Origin: Meloidogyne chitwoodi
Taxonomy: Eukaryota > Nematoda > Chromadorea > Rhabditida > Meloidogynidae
Reading direction: 5' to 3'
Assembly (NCBI GenBank): GCA_015183035.1
Contig: JACZZP010000005.1
Location: 1,922,001-1,986,000 of the forward strand
Length of the DNA stretch: 64,000 bases
The notes under the pieces are model-generated. The model ran no database searches. It was given only the letters and a program-made list of their open reading frames with translations, and was not told the DNA's origin. Within the stretch, counting starts at the first letter, position 1; each line of letters starts with the position of its first letter. The position numbers and the translations under genes are program-made. This document shows positions 29,728-40,107 of this stretch, one piece after another.

Positions 29728-32700
29728 TTATGAAATAAAACCAAAATCTAATACAGTGAAATCGCTCGGGCGAATAATGCCTTTGCCAACAAAAGGATTA
29801 TACATTTTATGAAAAGGTTGGGATATAATAGAACTATTTTTAATAGAAGGTTTTAAAAAGTTTGGATATACAATATGAATGGGCTTAGGTTCACCGGACT
29901 TTACATAATCAAGTACAGAATTCTTAAATGTTTCATATCTAAGACCTTGATTATTAATTACATCATAATTTAAAGTCATGCCTCTCACCTTCAAAACATA
30001 TTCTGTTTCATCTTCATCAGCACCATTTTTTCTTTTCAATTTTAGCCCATATTGCTTAGCGCCCCCACTGCAGTATTCAAGAATCTCGTGGTGAGGATAC
30101 TCATCGGTCAGATCTCCCAAATGAGATCCGAGCTCAAGAGGATTGTTGTTTTCCGGATGAGAAAAGATAAGCGAATCTGTGTCTTAATTAAAAAAATTAA
30201 ATTTTAATTAAATTTAAAAAATACCAGTGTAAAGCAATGAACATCCAGGAGTGCGTACCACCTTTTGCATTAATTTTAGTAGATGTAAACGCGCTGCAGA
30301 TGTAGTCCAAAGAGATATTACAACGTTTGAACTATCATGTTCTTCAATCCATTCCTTCTTTTTTTCATAACGCAACATCATTGTTTCTACATTTAATTCA
30401 TCTATTGCTGACAATTTAATTGATCTGTTGTTAATATAATCACAGAATTCAGCTGGATCGCTTGTGATATGTGTTTGAGAAAGACCACTGTTTCGCAGAG
30501 AGAATCTTCCCCATAAATTATTCACTGCAAGCTTTGCAATTGCTCTCTTTCCTTTATTATGAATCATTTTTTCTCTTTCTATTTTCATTCCAAATCTTTC
30601 AAAACATTCTTGCACAAATTTTTCCTCTTCCTCTTTATTTCCTTTTATTTTTTCATCAAAACCAGAAGCGTGGATTTTTTGAGCTAAAAATTCCCGCATA
30701 TAAGGACGAAATAATTCATCATCAGACTTGGTGTACTCTAAGACTCTATATAGTTTTGTAACTATATATCCCTCTTCTAATGCTGCATTTAGCTCTATAG
30801 AAGTGCAGCTACTAACCCAGCCTCTTTCTCTATCATTGTGAGAACAATTGTAGTTCTCTTTTATTCCTCCTTTTGGATAAGTTTTGGCGCATTTTGCGCA
30901 AAGAGGAAAAAGTAGTCGTTGTTGATCTAATTTTACAGGAATAATTGGAATGTCAATCTTCTTAGGTGGTACAATAAATACTTTCAAAAGAGCGAAAGAA
31001 TAAGTGTTGTCTGCTGCTCTTGTCCAATACACTTCTTCATTAAGTATATGAACTTTTGGATGACCAATCGGGTAGGTGGTAATAAAATTTGTGTATGGAT
31101 AAAGTGATGTCACATCATAATAAGAAATTTTTTCTCCAGACTTCCTTTGATGAAAAAGCTTCAACGGTCCGGTACGCCCTCCAAAGAAACAATCTCTAAT
31201 TTCTAGTGGTCCTTCATCTAAATAGTTGTCAAACTTTTTCTTCATTTCTCTATCTCTTGCTAACATTTGTTCAATTTCACACTGCCAATATACATCCACT
31301 CGTGGCACTTTGGTCAAAATAAATTCCATTCTTTCTTTATCTTTTTGTCGTTTAACTCCTGCGGTCATTCCATTCGGTAGTAACATATTGTCTCCTGGAT
31401 AACATCCTTTATTTGGGCATCCATGCCATCCACACCCATTAATCTCTATTCCTAGTTGCTGCTCTTCAATCCATCCATCTAATTTATATTTCCCAACTGC
31501 TTTCTCTCCCTTCCAGTGTGCAGATAGTATTTTAACGTTGTTTTTCTCTGCATACCATTGTAAAAATTTTAATCCCAATAAACTTTGATTCTCAATATTT
31601 TCATATCCTCTTTCTGGAACAATTGCTAAATGTTCTTCTTTCAAATGATTTATTCTGAAATGTTTCATACATGCGCTAGCAATTGTCATACATTCTCTTA
31701 ATACGTCAATTCCATTATGTGATGGACGCTTCGTTGTTTCAAAGAATTCTTGGCGAAAAGCAATTAAAGCACACATTAAAATTTCAACATCATTATTACA
31801 ATAGCTAGCCAATGCCTCATCCAATAAAAAAGGAATTGTTTTATTTACTTCATACCATATATCAAATTCTTTCCTCTTTGCAGGCATCATTCCATCTGCC
31901 AAATAATCTTCTTTTTCTGGGTAAATTCTCTTTCCATAGTTCTCTGGTCTATTAGATAAGTGAGGAAAGAATGGCTTGTCCTCTACTTCCAAACCAAATG
32001 TTGGTACAAGAGCCGCCAAAGCCATTGGCATAAGATTGTATGAGTCACGGAAAATAATATTGCCGTTTAAATTTGGTCGTTTCTTCACTTTCATCTCATA
32101 TAATTTGTTACCTTTCATTATCAAATCAGGATTTAACTTCTCATTATACAATTTTTCAAAGACGAGGACCATATCAAATCTTCCACCAAAATGAGAGTAG
32201 GCGTATGTATCATATTTATTAGACAAATCGTAGAGTATCCACTTTGAAAATTCATTCAAAGGATTTTGTGTAATTATTTGTTTATCACATGTTGTCTCAT
32301 TGTATGGCTGATGTGAAAACGTGATAGTACGGTAAGGACCGCAAACCTTGCACTCATTATTCTTCAAACTTCTTTTCCATTCTCCTGTTGATATACAATG
32401 TGGGCAGACAATTTTAGCTGCAATAAAGTTTGGTTCGTGTATTCTATGTTGTTTTGTAGGATTAGAAAATTTATGCTGCATTGTCTCCAGATCAAATGCA
32501 ATAAGACGGAAAGCTTCTTGTTGTTTAGGCTTGAGAGGTCTGATGTAGCATCCTCGTTTAGGATCATGAAAATCGCCACATCTACCGCAATATTTTTCAT
32601 TACATACATGACTTTTGCGTCCATTTTGATTATTTATTTCTACTCTCCATATTTCTCCACATTTTTCACATTGTTTAGAATTATTACAAAAGCCATTTCC

Positions 32701-33978
32701 TATGTGATGACTGAAACAGTCATTGTTGTTAAATGTTTTAAAACATCCTTGACATTTTCTATTTTAAATAAAATTTTAATATAATTAAAAATAAAGTACC
32801 TGTTAAAATTTTCATTTCTGCAGGGGAATTTTGGTCCTATCCGAGAACAATTCAGGCATCGTGATTGACATTTTGCTCTATGATTACTAGGCCTGGTATA
32901 GACCATTTCACATGAAAGGCAATAGGGCTTTCCGAATATATTACCAATCTTTTGCACTCCATCAAAATGTTTGTTGTTAAAATAAAGAATTATTGCAGTA
33001 TCATAGATCTCTGGACCAAATTTGTAGATCGGTTTATAGTGTCCTGACGAACCAAAAATAAATACTTTAAAAGAAAATTGTCCGATATATTTGTTGTTCC
33101 AATAATCCACAACCGCTCCAACCCAATCCTCGGCTGCATAACCATTCAATCCAAAAGGTGCTCCAACTTTTTTCATAAGTTCGTGTGTTTCCATTTTGAA
33201 TTGATTTCGTGATCCATAGCGATTGTTTAAATAATTGTAAAACTGAGAACGCGTAAGTCCGCGAATATGGTGAACAAGTGTTGCTTGAAGTGCAAAAAAA
33301 AGACAATGATTTTTTCCATCAATATTATTTATCTGAGAATTTAAAAAATAAATTGAAAAAATTTTTTTAAATTACCTTGATCAAACATTGTTGGTTAATT
33401 CTATGATGAGTTGGAGCAAGATTTTTACCACCTCCTACAATCTTTTCTTTATCTGGTAAATTCTTAGTGTCAATAGTTGTTACTATTACATCGAATGGCT
33501 TTCCCCAAAGCGTTATTCCTTGTTGTTTCTTGCTTTGACCAACCTTTAGAAATTGGTTCATAATTGCATCAATTGTATTTTCATTAATTTGGCGTATAGG
33601 AATCCATACGTGAGGGTCGAGTAATTCACTACTTATTACACATCCAAGGTGATCAGCTTCATTTCCGTTCTCACGACTTTCTGCGATTGCTGAATCAATA
33701 CAATACTGAAATATTCCGGCAAGTAGCCCTTCTGGTTCGGCGGGAACATTTTTAATTAGAAATTTTGTTTGACATTTAGTATAGCGGAATTTTTTATTAT
33801 GTACAATATCTTCGTTTAACTTTGTAATATATTTTTCAGGATTTCCACTTCCAAATTGTTGTGAATTAATTAATTGATTTGGTTGAGTTTGCGGTGTGTT
33901 CAAAAGAATATTTTCAATAAAAAAAGAACGAAAATTCTCACTAGAGAGTTTTGCTCGTTTGGTTGGAGGAGGACTCAT
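29728..33978 (-). CDS. Protein-primed family B DNA polymerase with N-terminal OTU-like and Cys/His-rich regions
   Basis: Four exons: 33376-33978, 32800-33332, 30225-32758 and 29728-30182, about 1,374 residues with all phases consistent. Residues about 205-330 look like an OTU/papain-like cysteine protease: DGKNHCLFFAL (Cys near 211) and YFNNKHFDGV (His near 323). A Cys/His-rich stretch (about 350-450) follows. The 3'-5' exonuclease has AFDLE, HFGGRFDM and YCNNDVEIL. The polymerase has motif A DVTSLYP, motif B LAVNNLWGR and motif C, whose first Asp codon is split by the last intron (the YT and DS sides are visible). It copies the element using a terminal protein primer. All motifs are intact. 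Confidence 0.92.
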
Positions 33979-34399
33979 TTTTAATATTTTAATAAAATTA
34001 TCTATAAATTTGTTGAAATATAAGAAATGAATGAAAAATGAATTTAAATTATGTATGAATTTAAAGGATAAATTTTTATTAATGAATTTTAAATAAGGAA
34101 AATTTTAAATAAATATTATTTATTTAAAAATAGAAAAAATATTTGGATTAATATTAAGAAAATCAAATGAAATGAAATTTTATATATATATATATATTAA
34201 GGAGTACGGAACAATAATATAAAATAATTTATAAAACGCTCGCATATTCCAGTAAAGTGTAAATGACTTATTTTTTAGTTAAAATTAACCTTTTATACTT
34301 AAATTAAGCCACGCCTATTTTTAAAAAACAATTACAGTATTGCTTTTGGATGCTACCATATCTATTAAATATCATGGATTTATTTATATAGAAAAAACA
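33979..34399. promoter_or_regulatory. Polymerase 5' region with a shared promoter-like motif
   Basis: Upstream of the polymerase start on the minus strand. aaatt aagccacgccta at 34301-34317 (minus strand taggcgtggcttaattt) recurs exactly at 43290-43306 upstream of another minus-strand gene. A (ta)n run lies at about 34180-34196. A promoter role is inferred. Confidence 0.5.
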
Positions 34400-34867
34400 T
34401 TATTTAATTAATTTATTCACTATTTTTCGTACAAACAAATCTGGATTGTGTTCACTATCTAGTATTGTTAAATATTGGGTAAATGTAAAATTTTGTGAGA
34501 GAAAATAAATAAAACATATACAATGGTGTGCACATGTATTAGATAAAGGGGTTTGGTAAGGATGACAATTTCTAATTATTTGTGGGAATTTTTTAAGAAA
34601 ATGATTTATTATACATCCATCTTTTGATTTTTGAATATTAAAAAGTGTTAAACTATCAAAATAATATACTGGTTTTTCTTTTCCTTCTGCAAAAATAGCC
34701 ACCCAATGTGATCCTCTTTGCTGATGTGGATCTAAATTTAAAACAAATGCTGCCGGATATCTTATACTGTTTATGTTGGGAAGACTGTCACACGGTAAGC
34801 ATCCTTGAAATATTTGGTTCGTCTTTGGGTTTGTTGTCAAGATTTTTGTAATCTGTAAGCTGTTCAT
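34400..34867 (-). CDS. Adenain-like cysteine protease (PRO)
   Basis: 155 residues. The catalytic order of the adenovirus protease family is visible: GSHWVAIF with His54, VYYFDSL with Asp71, Gln105 in YQTPLSN, and TCAHHC with Cys112 as the probable nucleophile (Cys116 is the second cysteine of the motif). It probably matures capsid proteins during virion assembly. The length is normal for Polinton PRO. Its first 80 bases overlap the end of the membrane-protein gene at 34788-35282 in another frame. Confidence 0.88.
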   Translation of the reverse strand: MNSLQITKILTTNPKTNQIFQGCLPCDSLPNINSIRYPAAFVLNLDPHQQRGSHWVAIFAEGKEKPVYYFDSLTLFNIQKSKDGCIINHFLKKFPQIIRNCHPYQTPLSNTCAHHCICFIYFLSQNFTFTQYLTILDSEHNPDLFVRKIVNKLIK

Positions 34868-35282
34868 CTATATGACCGATCACTATATTATTTTTATTTT
34901 TTCTTTTCGGTATAGTAGTTCCCAGCCAAACAATTGAGCGTAATTGATATATAACTAGACTTAGCACTAGTAAAGCATAGAGAAAGAGCATTACCCAGCA
35001 ATAGAAATGAGTATAGTAATTTTCACTAGTTGATGGTGCATCCTTACACAATTGTATAGAAGGAAAATTAGCGAATGGACCAACGGCGGACTTTGTTAAT
35101 GTCTGTTCAGTAGTTGGAATATTTATTTGACTCTCTGCTATTTTCCGTAAATATTCGGAATACTCTGGCAATTCATCATTATTAATTAAAGAAGTTATAG
35201 GAAGAAAAACTCGTAATAAAAAAATAATAATCGAAAATTTTTTAGATAACATATTTATTTCTAAAGTTAAAAATAAATACAA
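34788..35282 (-). CDS. Small membrane protein with N-terminal and central hydrophobic segments
   Basis: Up to 164 residues. The Met 11 codons in (35252) gives a better signal-like start (MLSKKFSIIIFLLRVFLPI). A second hydrophobic segment at about residues 95-118 (CWVMLFLYALLVLSLVIY) predicts a transmembrane helix, followed by a basic cytosolic tail. The gene lies between PRO and the major capsid gene and overlaps PRO by 80 bp. A differently sequenced membrane protein is encoded at 44592-45179. A role in virion entry, egress or the envelope is possible but unproven. Confidence 0.7.
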   Translation of the reverse strand: MYLFLTLEINMLSKKFSIIIFLLRVFLPITSLINNDELPEYSEYLRKIAESQINIPTTEQTLTKSAVGPFANFPSIQLCKDAPSTSENYYTHFYCWVMLFLYALLVLSLVIYQLRSIVWLGTTIPKRKNKNNIVIGHIDEQLTDYKNLDNKPKDEPNISRMLTV

Positions 35283-35308
35283 TTTTTATAAATGATTTAA
35301 TAAAATTA

Positions 35309-36637
35309 TTAGATAGTTGTATCACTACTTATTGTTCTGTTTTTATCTAACATTATTAGAGAATCGGCTTCTCCCATCACTATAAGCATTACCCCTCCAT
35401 CCGGAATAGGTTGACTAAATTTTATATTTACGGCGGTTGTTCCATTTCTAATTAAATCGAAAAGTCCTCCTTGATCCTCACCACTATTTGTAAGATTGAA
35501 TACAAAAACACAATGTGTAAATGCATATTGTTCGAAAGTTATTCCATTACTTTCTAATGAATTTGAAAAACCTATAGCCTCATTCATATCATTAAAAGCT
35601 CTAGCAAATTTTCCACGAGGAAAATCGAAATCATATGGAGCTTGAGGATAGCATCGACCATTTGCAATAATACTAATTTCTCTCAAATTAAAAGGTTGAA
35701 AATTAAAAGGACTTCTGTTTACATTTCCCACATAATCATGATTTGAGACCAGACCAAGTATAACTCTTCTAGGAATTTGGTCCATAAATAAATTTGCATT
35801 GAATGCATAACGTCCTTGACTTATAAATAGAGGTTTCATCATTGTTTTCCTTATAGCATATCTTGCAGGGTGAATGTCTAACTTTCTTGCAATATCAAGA
35901 GCTAATCCATCCATTATATCCACTTTTTTCACATATAATTTACAATTAATTACCTCAAAATGGTAACGGTTCGTTTGTTGTATTCCTGGCGCTGTTGGAG
36001 GTGCAATTAACACAAAATTTGAATCATTAGGGAGAATTTCTATATCAATTTCACATTGATTTATTAAATATAATGGTTGATTGAAAAGATCCGCATCTAT
36101 TTTTGATATAAACTGAGCTGTATTACTTAAACTAAAACGAGATTTTCTTGATTCATATCCTGCACCCGATTCCAAACTTAATCCATTGTCTCCATAATAT
36201 CCTGAAACATTTAGGTGAGAACTTTTAGCAGCTGATGAAAAAGTTAGTTCATGAGAAAGATATGATTTGTATGCCATTAACGAATTGGAATTAAAGACTT
36301 CTCTTCCATTTATACTAATTCTCATATTATTAATAAAAGTATGTCCAATTAATTGTATAGGAGCAACATCATCGGTTGCTACTAAATTTACTAATACACC
36401 ATTCGCATTTTCTTTTCGTATACGAAATTCAGTAAATAAATAACATTTTGAAAGATCAATATAATTTTGACTAGAATGAATTTTAAAGTGATAAGGAGTA
36501 TCTGTAAGAGGATTACTTGATAAAATTTCAAAAACTTTGGCGGACGAAATGCTTACATTTGTTGGAGGAATTTGAAAGAAATCCAAAGCATTTGTTATTG
36601 AATTAATACTATCTTTATCTATTTTATGATAAGCCAT
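35309..36637 (-). CDS. Major capsid protein, double jelly-roll type
   Basis: 442 residues, single exon, in the expected Polinton position beside the penton and protease genes. It shows the beta-rich, glycine/asparagine-turn pattern of Polinton capsids, with the N-terminal block YIDLSKCYLFTEFRIRK, the central GYESRKSRFSLSN and YAIRKTMMKPLFISQGRYAF regions, and the conserved C-terminal PYDFDFPRGKFARAFNDM and IKFSQPIPDGGVMLIVMG. It should build the hexon-like trimers of an icosahedral shell. The frame is undamaged. The start follows a 19-bp gap from the upstream gene. Confidence 0.88.
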   Translation of the reverse strand: MAYHKIDKDSINSITNALDFFQIPPTNVSISSAKVFEILSSNPLTDTPYHFKIHSSQNYIDLSKCYLFTEFRIRKENANGVLVNLVATDDVAPIQLIGHTFINNMRISINGREVFNSNSLMAYKSYLSHELTFSSAAKSSHLNVSGYYGDNGLSLESGAGYESRKSRFSLSNTAQFISKIDADLFNQPLYLINQCEIDIEILPNDSNFVLIAPPTAPGIQQTNRYHFEVINCKLYVKKVDIMDGLALDIARKLDIHPARYAIRKTMMKPLFISQGRYAFNANLFMDQIPRRVILGLVSNHDYVGNVNRSPFNFQPFNLREISIIANGRCYPQAPYDFDFPRGKFARAFNDMNEAIGFSNSLESNGITFEQYAFTHCVFVFNLTNSGEDQGGLFDLIRNGTTAVNIKFSQPIPDGGVMLIVMGEADSLIMLDKNRTISSDTTI

Positions 36638-36655
36638 TGTGTAGTATTTTTTTAA

Positions 36656-37150
36656 TTAATAAAGACCAAATGCGTCTGATCTAACTCTTTTTTTAGCAAC
36701 TTTTCCAATAATGATTTTATGATTTGGTGAAGAATATTTTTTACCGCCTTTTATACTTTTTCTTGAACGGCCAGTGCCAAACTGTTTTGGTAATCCTCCT
36801 TTTTCAAGTAATGTGTCTAAACCCTTTTTCCCCTCGGATGTGAAAGCTTCCTTAATAGGTTCTCCTTGATTTACTCTTTCTAACACTCTCTGTCCTGTAT
36901 TCAATGCTTCTGCAGTTACATTTGTTCCAACACGCTTAACAATTGGGAGAAAGAAACGCCAAATTCCTCGAAGAACATCTCCTACACCTGCACCACCTTG
37001 TAAACCATAACCTCTTTGAAATGGCGATGCTCCTTTGAAGTATGTATTTCCTATTTCTTCTAGACCGTTCCCTTCTTGAATATTTAATAAAGGGTTTTGG
37101 ATAAAGTCATCATAACCGACTGTCGAAGTATCGAATATAATGTGCACCAT
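36656..37150 (-). CDS. Small virion-associated protein with glycine-rich and basic regions
   Basis: 164 residues. A central block (FQRGYGLQGGAGVGDVLRGI) precedes an amphipathic stretch (WRFFLPIVKR). The C-terminus is rich in lysine and arginine (GRSRKSIKGGKKY). Similar small proteins next to the capsid genes are usual in Polintons and resemble the membrane-active or core proteins of adenoviruses in composition; the exact equivalence is not shown. It is 19 bp from the capsid gene and 73 bp from the penton gene. Confidence 0.6.
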   Translation of the reverse strand: MVHIIFDTSTVGYDDFIQNPLLNIQEGNGLEEIGNTYFKGASPFQRGYGLQGGAGVGDVLRGIWRFFLPIVKRVGTNVTAEALNTGQRVLERVNQGEPIKEAFTSEGKKGLDTLLEKGGLPKQFGTGRSRKSIKGGKKYSSPNHKIIIGKVAKKRVRSDAFGLY

Positions 37151-37222
37151 TTTTTAATAAAATTTATTTATAAATAAATGAATGAATACAATTTACGAAA
37201 ATATCGCTTTATATACTTTTTT

Positions 37223-38962
37223 TTAAAAATTTATAACTTTCTTGAATATTAATACTATTAAAACTGTTCCATATGAAAAAGGGACAAGTCTTCCATTATC
37301 TAAAGTTCTTAGCTCAATCTCTATTTCATTTATTTCTCTTGGTAAAACTCGAGCATAAATTGGAGTATCATAAATTTTTTCGTTATATTCTCCCGGCGTT
37401 GCACCAGAAACAGAAACAACTCTGAGTAAAGAGCTTAGTGTATTACCAATAATCATATTCTCAGTTAGCCCATTTGCATACACAGCAAAGCTAGAAAATC
37501 CTCCTCTTAAGTCACATCCATATTTTGCAATTTCCATATGTTGAATATTTTGTGAGCTTTCAAATCCAAGAACATAGCCTAATTGAGGTGATAATGATAT
37601 ATGGTCAATATTTTCATGTGTAAATATAAGTCGAAAACGTGCAAAGTCTATACTATATTCGAATACTATTGAATCTATAATGTCTTTCAACATTGTTAAA
37701 TTTCCATTTAGACGGGCCCCTTTTCTCCATAACAAAAATTTTGAATTATCCTTGTAAGTATTATTTTCATCTTTTTCTTCATTCTCGATAGAAAATTCTA
37801 ACTCTTCATCTTTTATGATTGTTTTATTTTTTTCTTTTTCTGGAAATTGTAATGAAAATAAAGGACTGATGATAGGTGGTATAGTGTCTTTTTTAAAAAT
37901 ATTTTCTCCTTGCGCAACTTTTTTATCTAATACTTGTTGGGAACGAATGACCTTTTGACCTATGTTTGTTTGTTCATTTTCATTTTTAAATTTTTTATTA
38001 TTTTGAACATCTGCATCATTTTTATTTTTAATTAAATTCTCATTTTTTAATAAATTTTTATCGCCAGGATTTTGAGATGTTTGAGAGGATTGTGTAATAT
38101 TATTATTATTTTTACTAATTGTTTGTTCTTTTTTATTTGTTAAATTTTTATTTTCTTCATTTAATATTTTATTTTCTTTTTTTGGTTGGGATTGAGATGG
38201 AATAATATTTTTGTTTTCTTGCGCAATATTTTTTTCTATTTTTTTTGTGACCTTTTCACCTTTACTTGGTTGTTTTTCACTTTTATTAATTTTTTCATTA
38301 TTTTGAACATCTGTATCATTTTTATTTTTTATAATAACATTCTCGTTTTTTTTATCGTCATGATTTTGAGAAGATGTAGATGATTGCGTTATATTATTAT
38401 TATTTGTTTGTTCATTTTTATTTTTTATTTCTTCATTTAATATTTGAATTTTATTATTATTATTGCCTATTTTTGGAGGGGATTGAATAATGACCTTTTT
38501 CTTTCCTTCTTGAACATCTGCGGATGTTTTTTTATTCGAGATATATGGTGGAGGAGATTGCGCAGCTCTTTTTATTTTCTCTAATCTTGGTGGAGAAGCA
38601 ATTAATACCTTAGATGACCCTTTTTGATCGAAAAATAAATCTATAGCATTAAATTGTTGTTCAAGAGTAGAATTTAAAAAATCTCTTAATTTTTCAACAT
38701 TTGTATGTGAAGCTCTTGGTATAGGTACACGAAGAATATGTTTTTGCCCCAAATCGTCTGTGAAGTGAATTTTTAACCATTGTTCATCAAGAGTGCCAAT
38801 AGTTGATGGCCAAGAATAAGGATAGCTTATACTATGTAATCCGCAAACCCAATTTCCATTAAAATAAAGTGGTTTTGGTAAATGAACGCGGAATTTATTT
38901 GGTTTATTTGAAGAATAATCGGGAACATTACTTGGAAGAAAAACGAAAAAACTATTTGACAT
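37223..38962 (-). CDS. Minor capsid (penton-type) protein with a large low-complexity insert
   Basis: 579 residues. The N-terminal 1-122 carries the Polinton penton start (FFVFLPSNVPDYSSNKPNKF, then LPKPLYFNGNWVCGLHSI). The C-terminal part from about 400 has RFRLIFTHENIDHISLSPQL and RVLPREINEIEIELRTLD, the jelly-roll edge of the fold. Between them about 270 residues are rich in lysine, asparagine and glutamine with near-repeats (NNITQSS, SQNPGDK / SQNHDDK). Typical family members are far shorter, so the insert is the peculiarity. It should sit at the capsid vertices; the insert may form a surface-exposed flexible spike. Confidence 0.75.
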   Translation of the reverse strand: MSNSFFVFLPSNVPDYSSNKPNKFRVHLPKPLYFNGNWVCGLHSISYPYSWPSTIGTLDEQWLKIHFTDDLGQKHILRVPIPRASHTNVEKLRDFLNSTLEQQFNAIDLFFDQKGSSKVLIASPPRLEKIKRAAQSPPPYISNKKTSADVQEGKKKVIIQSPPKIGNNNNKIQILNEEIKNKNEQTNNNNITQSSTSSQNHDDKKNENVIIKNKNDTDVQNNEKINKSEKQPSKGEKVTKKIEKNIAQENKNIIPSQSQPKKENKILNEENKNLTNKKEQTISKNNNNITQSSQTSQNPGDKNLLKNENLIKNKNDADVQNNKKFKNENEQTNIGQKVIRSQQVLDKKVAQGENIFKKDTIPPIISPLFSLQFPEKEKNKTIIKDEELEFSIENEEKDENNTYKDNSKFLLWRKGARLNGNLTMLKDIIDSIVFEYSIDFARFRLIFTHENIDHISLSPQLGYVLGFESSQNIQHMEIAKYGCDLRGGFSSFAVYANGLTENMIIGNTLSSLLRVVSVSGATPGEYNEKIYDTPIYARVLPREINEIEIELRTLDNGRLVPFSYGTVLIVLIFKKVINF

Positions 38963-39012
38963 TTTTATTAAAATTATTATAAATGAAACAATATTTAAAA
39001 AAGGTATCTTTT

Positions 39013-40098
39013 TTATACTAATTGTGTTTCATGAATCCATTCTCTTTCTGGGTAACCAATGAATTTAACTAATACATCATATGTTCCATCATCTCTTTTC
39101 TTTTTTCTAACAATTTTTTCTATACGGTACTCTGTTGCCGCATCTTTTTTCACCTTAGATATTTCATCTTCATAGAAAGAACCTTTAAACTTTTGTCCTT
39201 TATCATCGCGCAATTTATATAATATAGGGTTAACATGACCTTTTACTTTTTCAACCTCCAATATTTCATCACCCCAGTTTGGAAGATATCCTTTTTCAAA
39301 ATTACCCTTATCTCTACTAATTCTTACATAATCATCTTTTTTGAATTTTGGTTTCTTTTTATTTTTATTAAAGAAAATATTGCCATAAATTTTTTTCCAT
39401 ACTTTTTGAGCATTTTTAAAATTGACGTCAATTGGACGCAAGCCATGTACACGACAAAAAGATTTATTTATTCCTACAACAATTTTTGGTAAAATATCAA
39501 TCCAATTTTGTGTTTTATTTTGAGAGAAATAACGATATAATCTTTGTTTTAAATTTCTAATTCCTCTTTCAGCCAAAGATGCTTTTACTATAGAATGAGT
39601 TGCTTGATATTTTTCTATTTGTTCTTTTTCAAATAATTCTTTTAATTGTTGATTTATAAATTCTTTCCCTTTGTCTGAAAAAATTCTGTGAGGTTTCATA
39701 GGCATTTGTGCAAGGAGAATACGAAAAGCTTCCAGCATGTCCCCAGTTTTCTTTGATTTTAAAGGGACAGTAAAGACTTGTTTGGACAAAACATCAATTC
39801 CAAATAATATATATTTATTTCCTCTATTATGTCTATAAAGTGCCTGCATATCTGCTAAATCTACTTGTACGTCAGTCATAAAACCTGCTGCAATAGTTTT
39901 ACTCCTACGAAAGCGCACCCTTTTGGGGCGCATAAGAGTATAGGTGCGGTGACCTTCCAAATAATTTTTAATTACATCTCTAGGAATATGTTTAAATGTT
40001 TTTTTTGCTTCTTTCCATAAACTATCTATTCCTGCATATGCTGAAGGAGACTCAGGATCATTATAAAGTTTATCAAGGAGTTTTGTAAAATCTGCCAT
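39013..40098 (-). CDS. Retroviral-type integrase with C-terminal chromodomain
   Basis: 361 residues. The DD(35)E catalytic core is present: Asp80 in VQVDLADMQ, Asp142 in RIFSDKGKEF and Glu177 in SLAERGIRNL, with 34 residues between the last two. A middle SH3-like basic domain (about 240-300) follows, then a chromodomain at about 305-361 (YRIEKIVRKK, VKFIGYPEREWI). It cuts and joins element ends to host DNA and explains the 6-bp duplication. The chromodomain probably guides insertion to marked chromatin. The gene starts 10 bp after the stop of its upstream neighbour. Confidence 0.92.
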   Translation of the reverse strand: MADFTKLLDKLYNDPESPSAYAGIDSLWKEAKKTFKHIPRDVIKNYLEGHRTYTLMRPKRVRFRRSKTIAAGFMTDVQVDLADMQALYRHNRGNKYILFGIDVLSKQVFTVPLKSKKTGDMLEAFRILLAQMPMKPHRIFSDKGKEFINQQLKELFEKEQIEKYQATHSIVKASLAERGIRNLKQRLYRYFSQNKTQNWIDILPKIVVGINKSFCRVHGLRPIDVNFKNAQKVWKKIYGNIFFNKNKKKPKFKKDDYVRISRDKGNFEKGYLPNWGDEILEVEKVKGHVNPILYKLRDDKGQKFKGSFYEDEISKVKKDAATEYRIEKIVRKKKRDDGTYDVLVKFIGYPEREWIHETQLV

Positions 40099-40107
40099 AT
40101 GAATAAA

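Noticed and set aside
30471..32784. Several plus-strand frames inside the polymerase gene
   Set aside because: They are antisense shadows of the minus-strand DNA polymerase, which has all family motifs.
38186..39492. Plus-strand frames in the penton and integrase genes
   Set aside because: Antisense of low-complexity lysine/asparagine-rich coding sequence and of the integrase; phenylalanine-rich and unrelated to any family.
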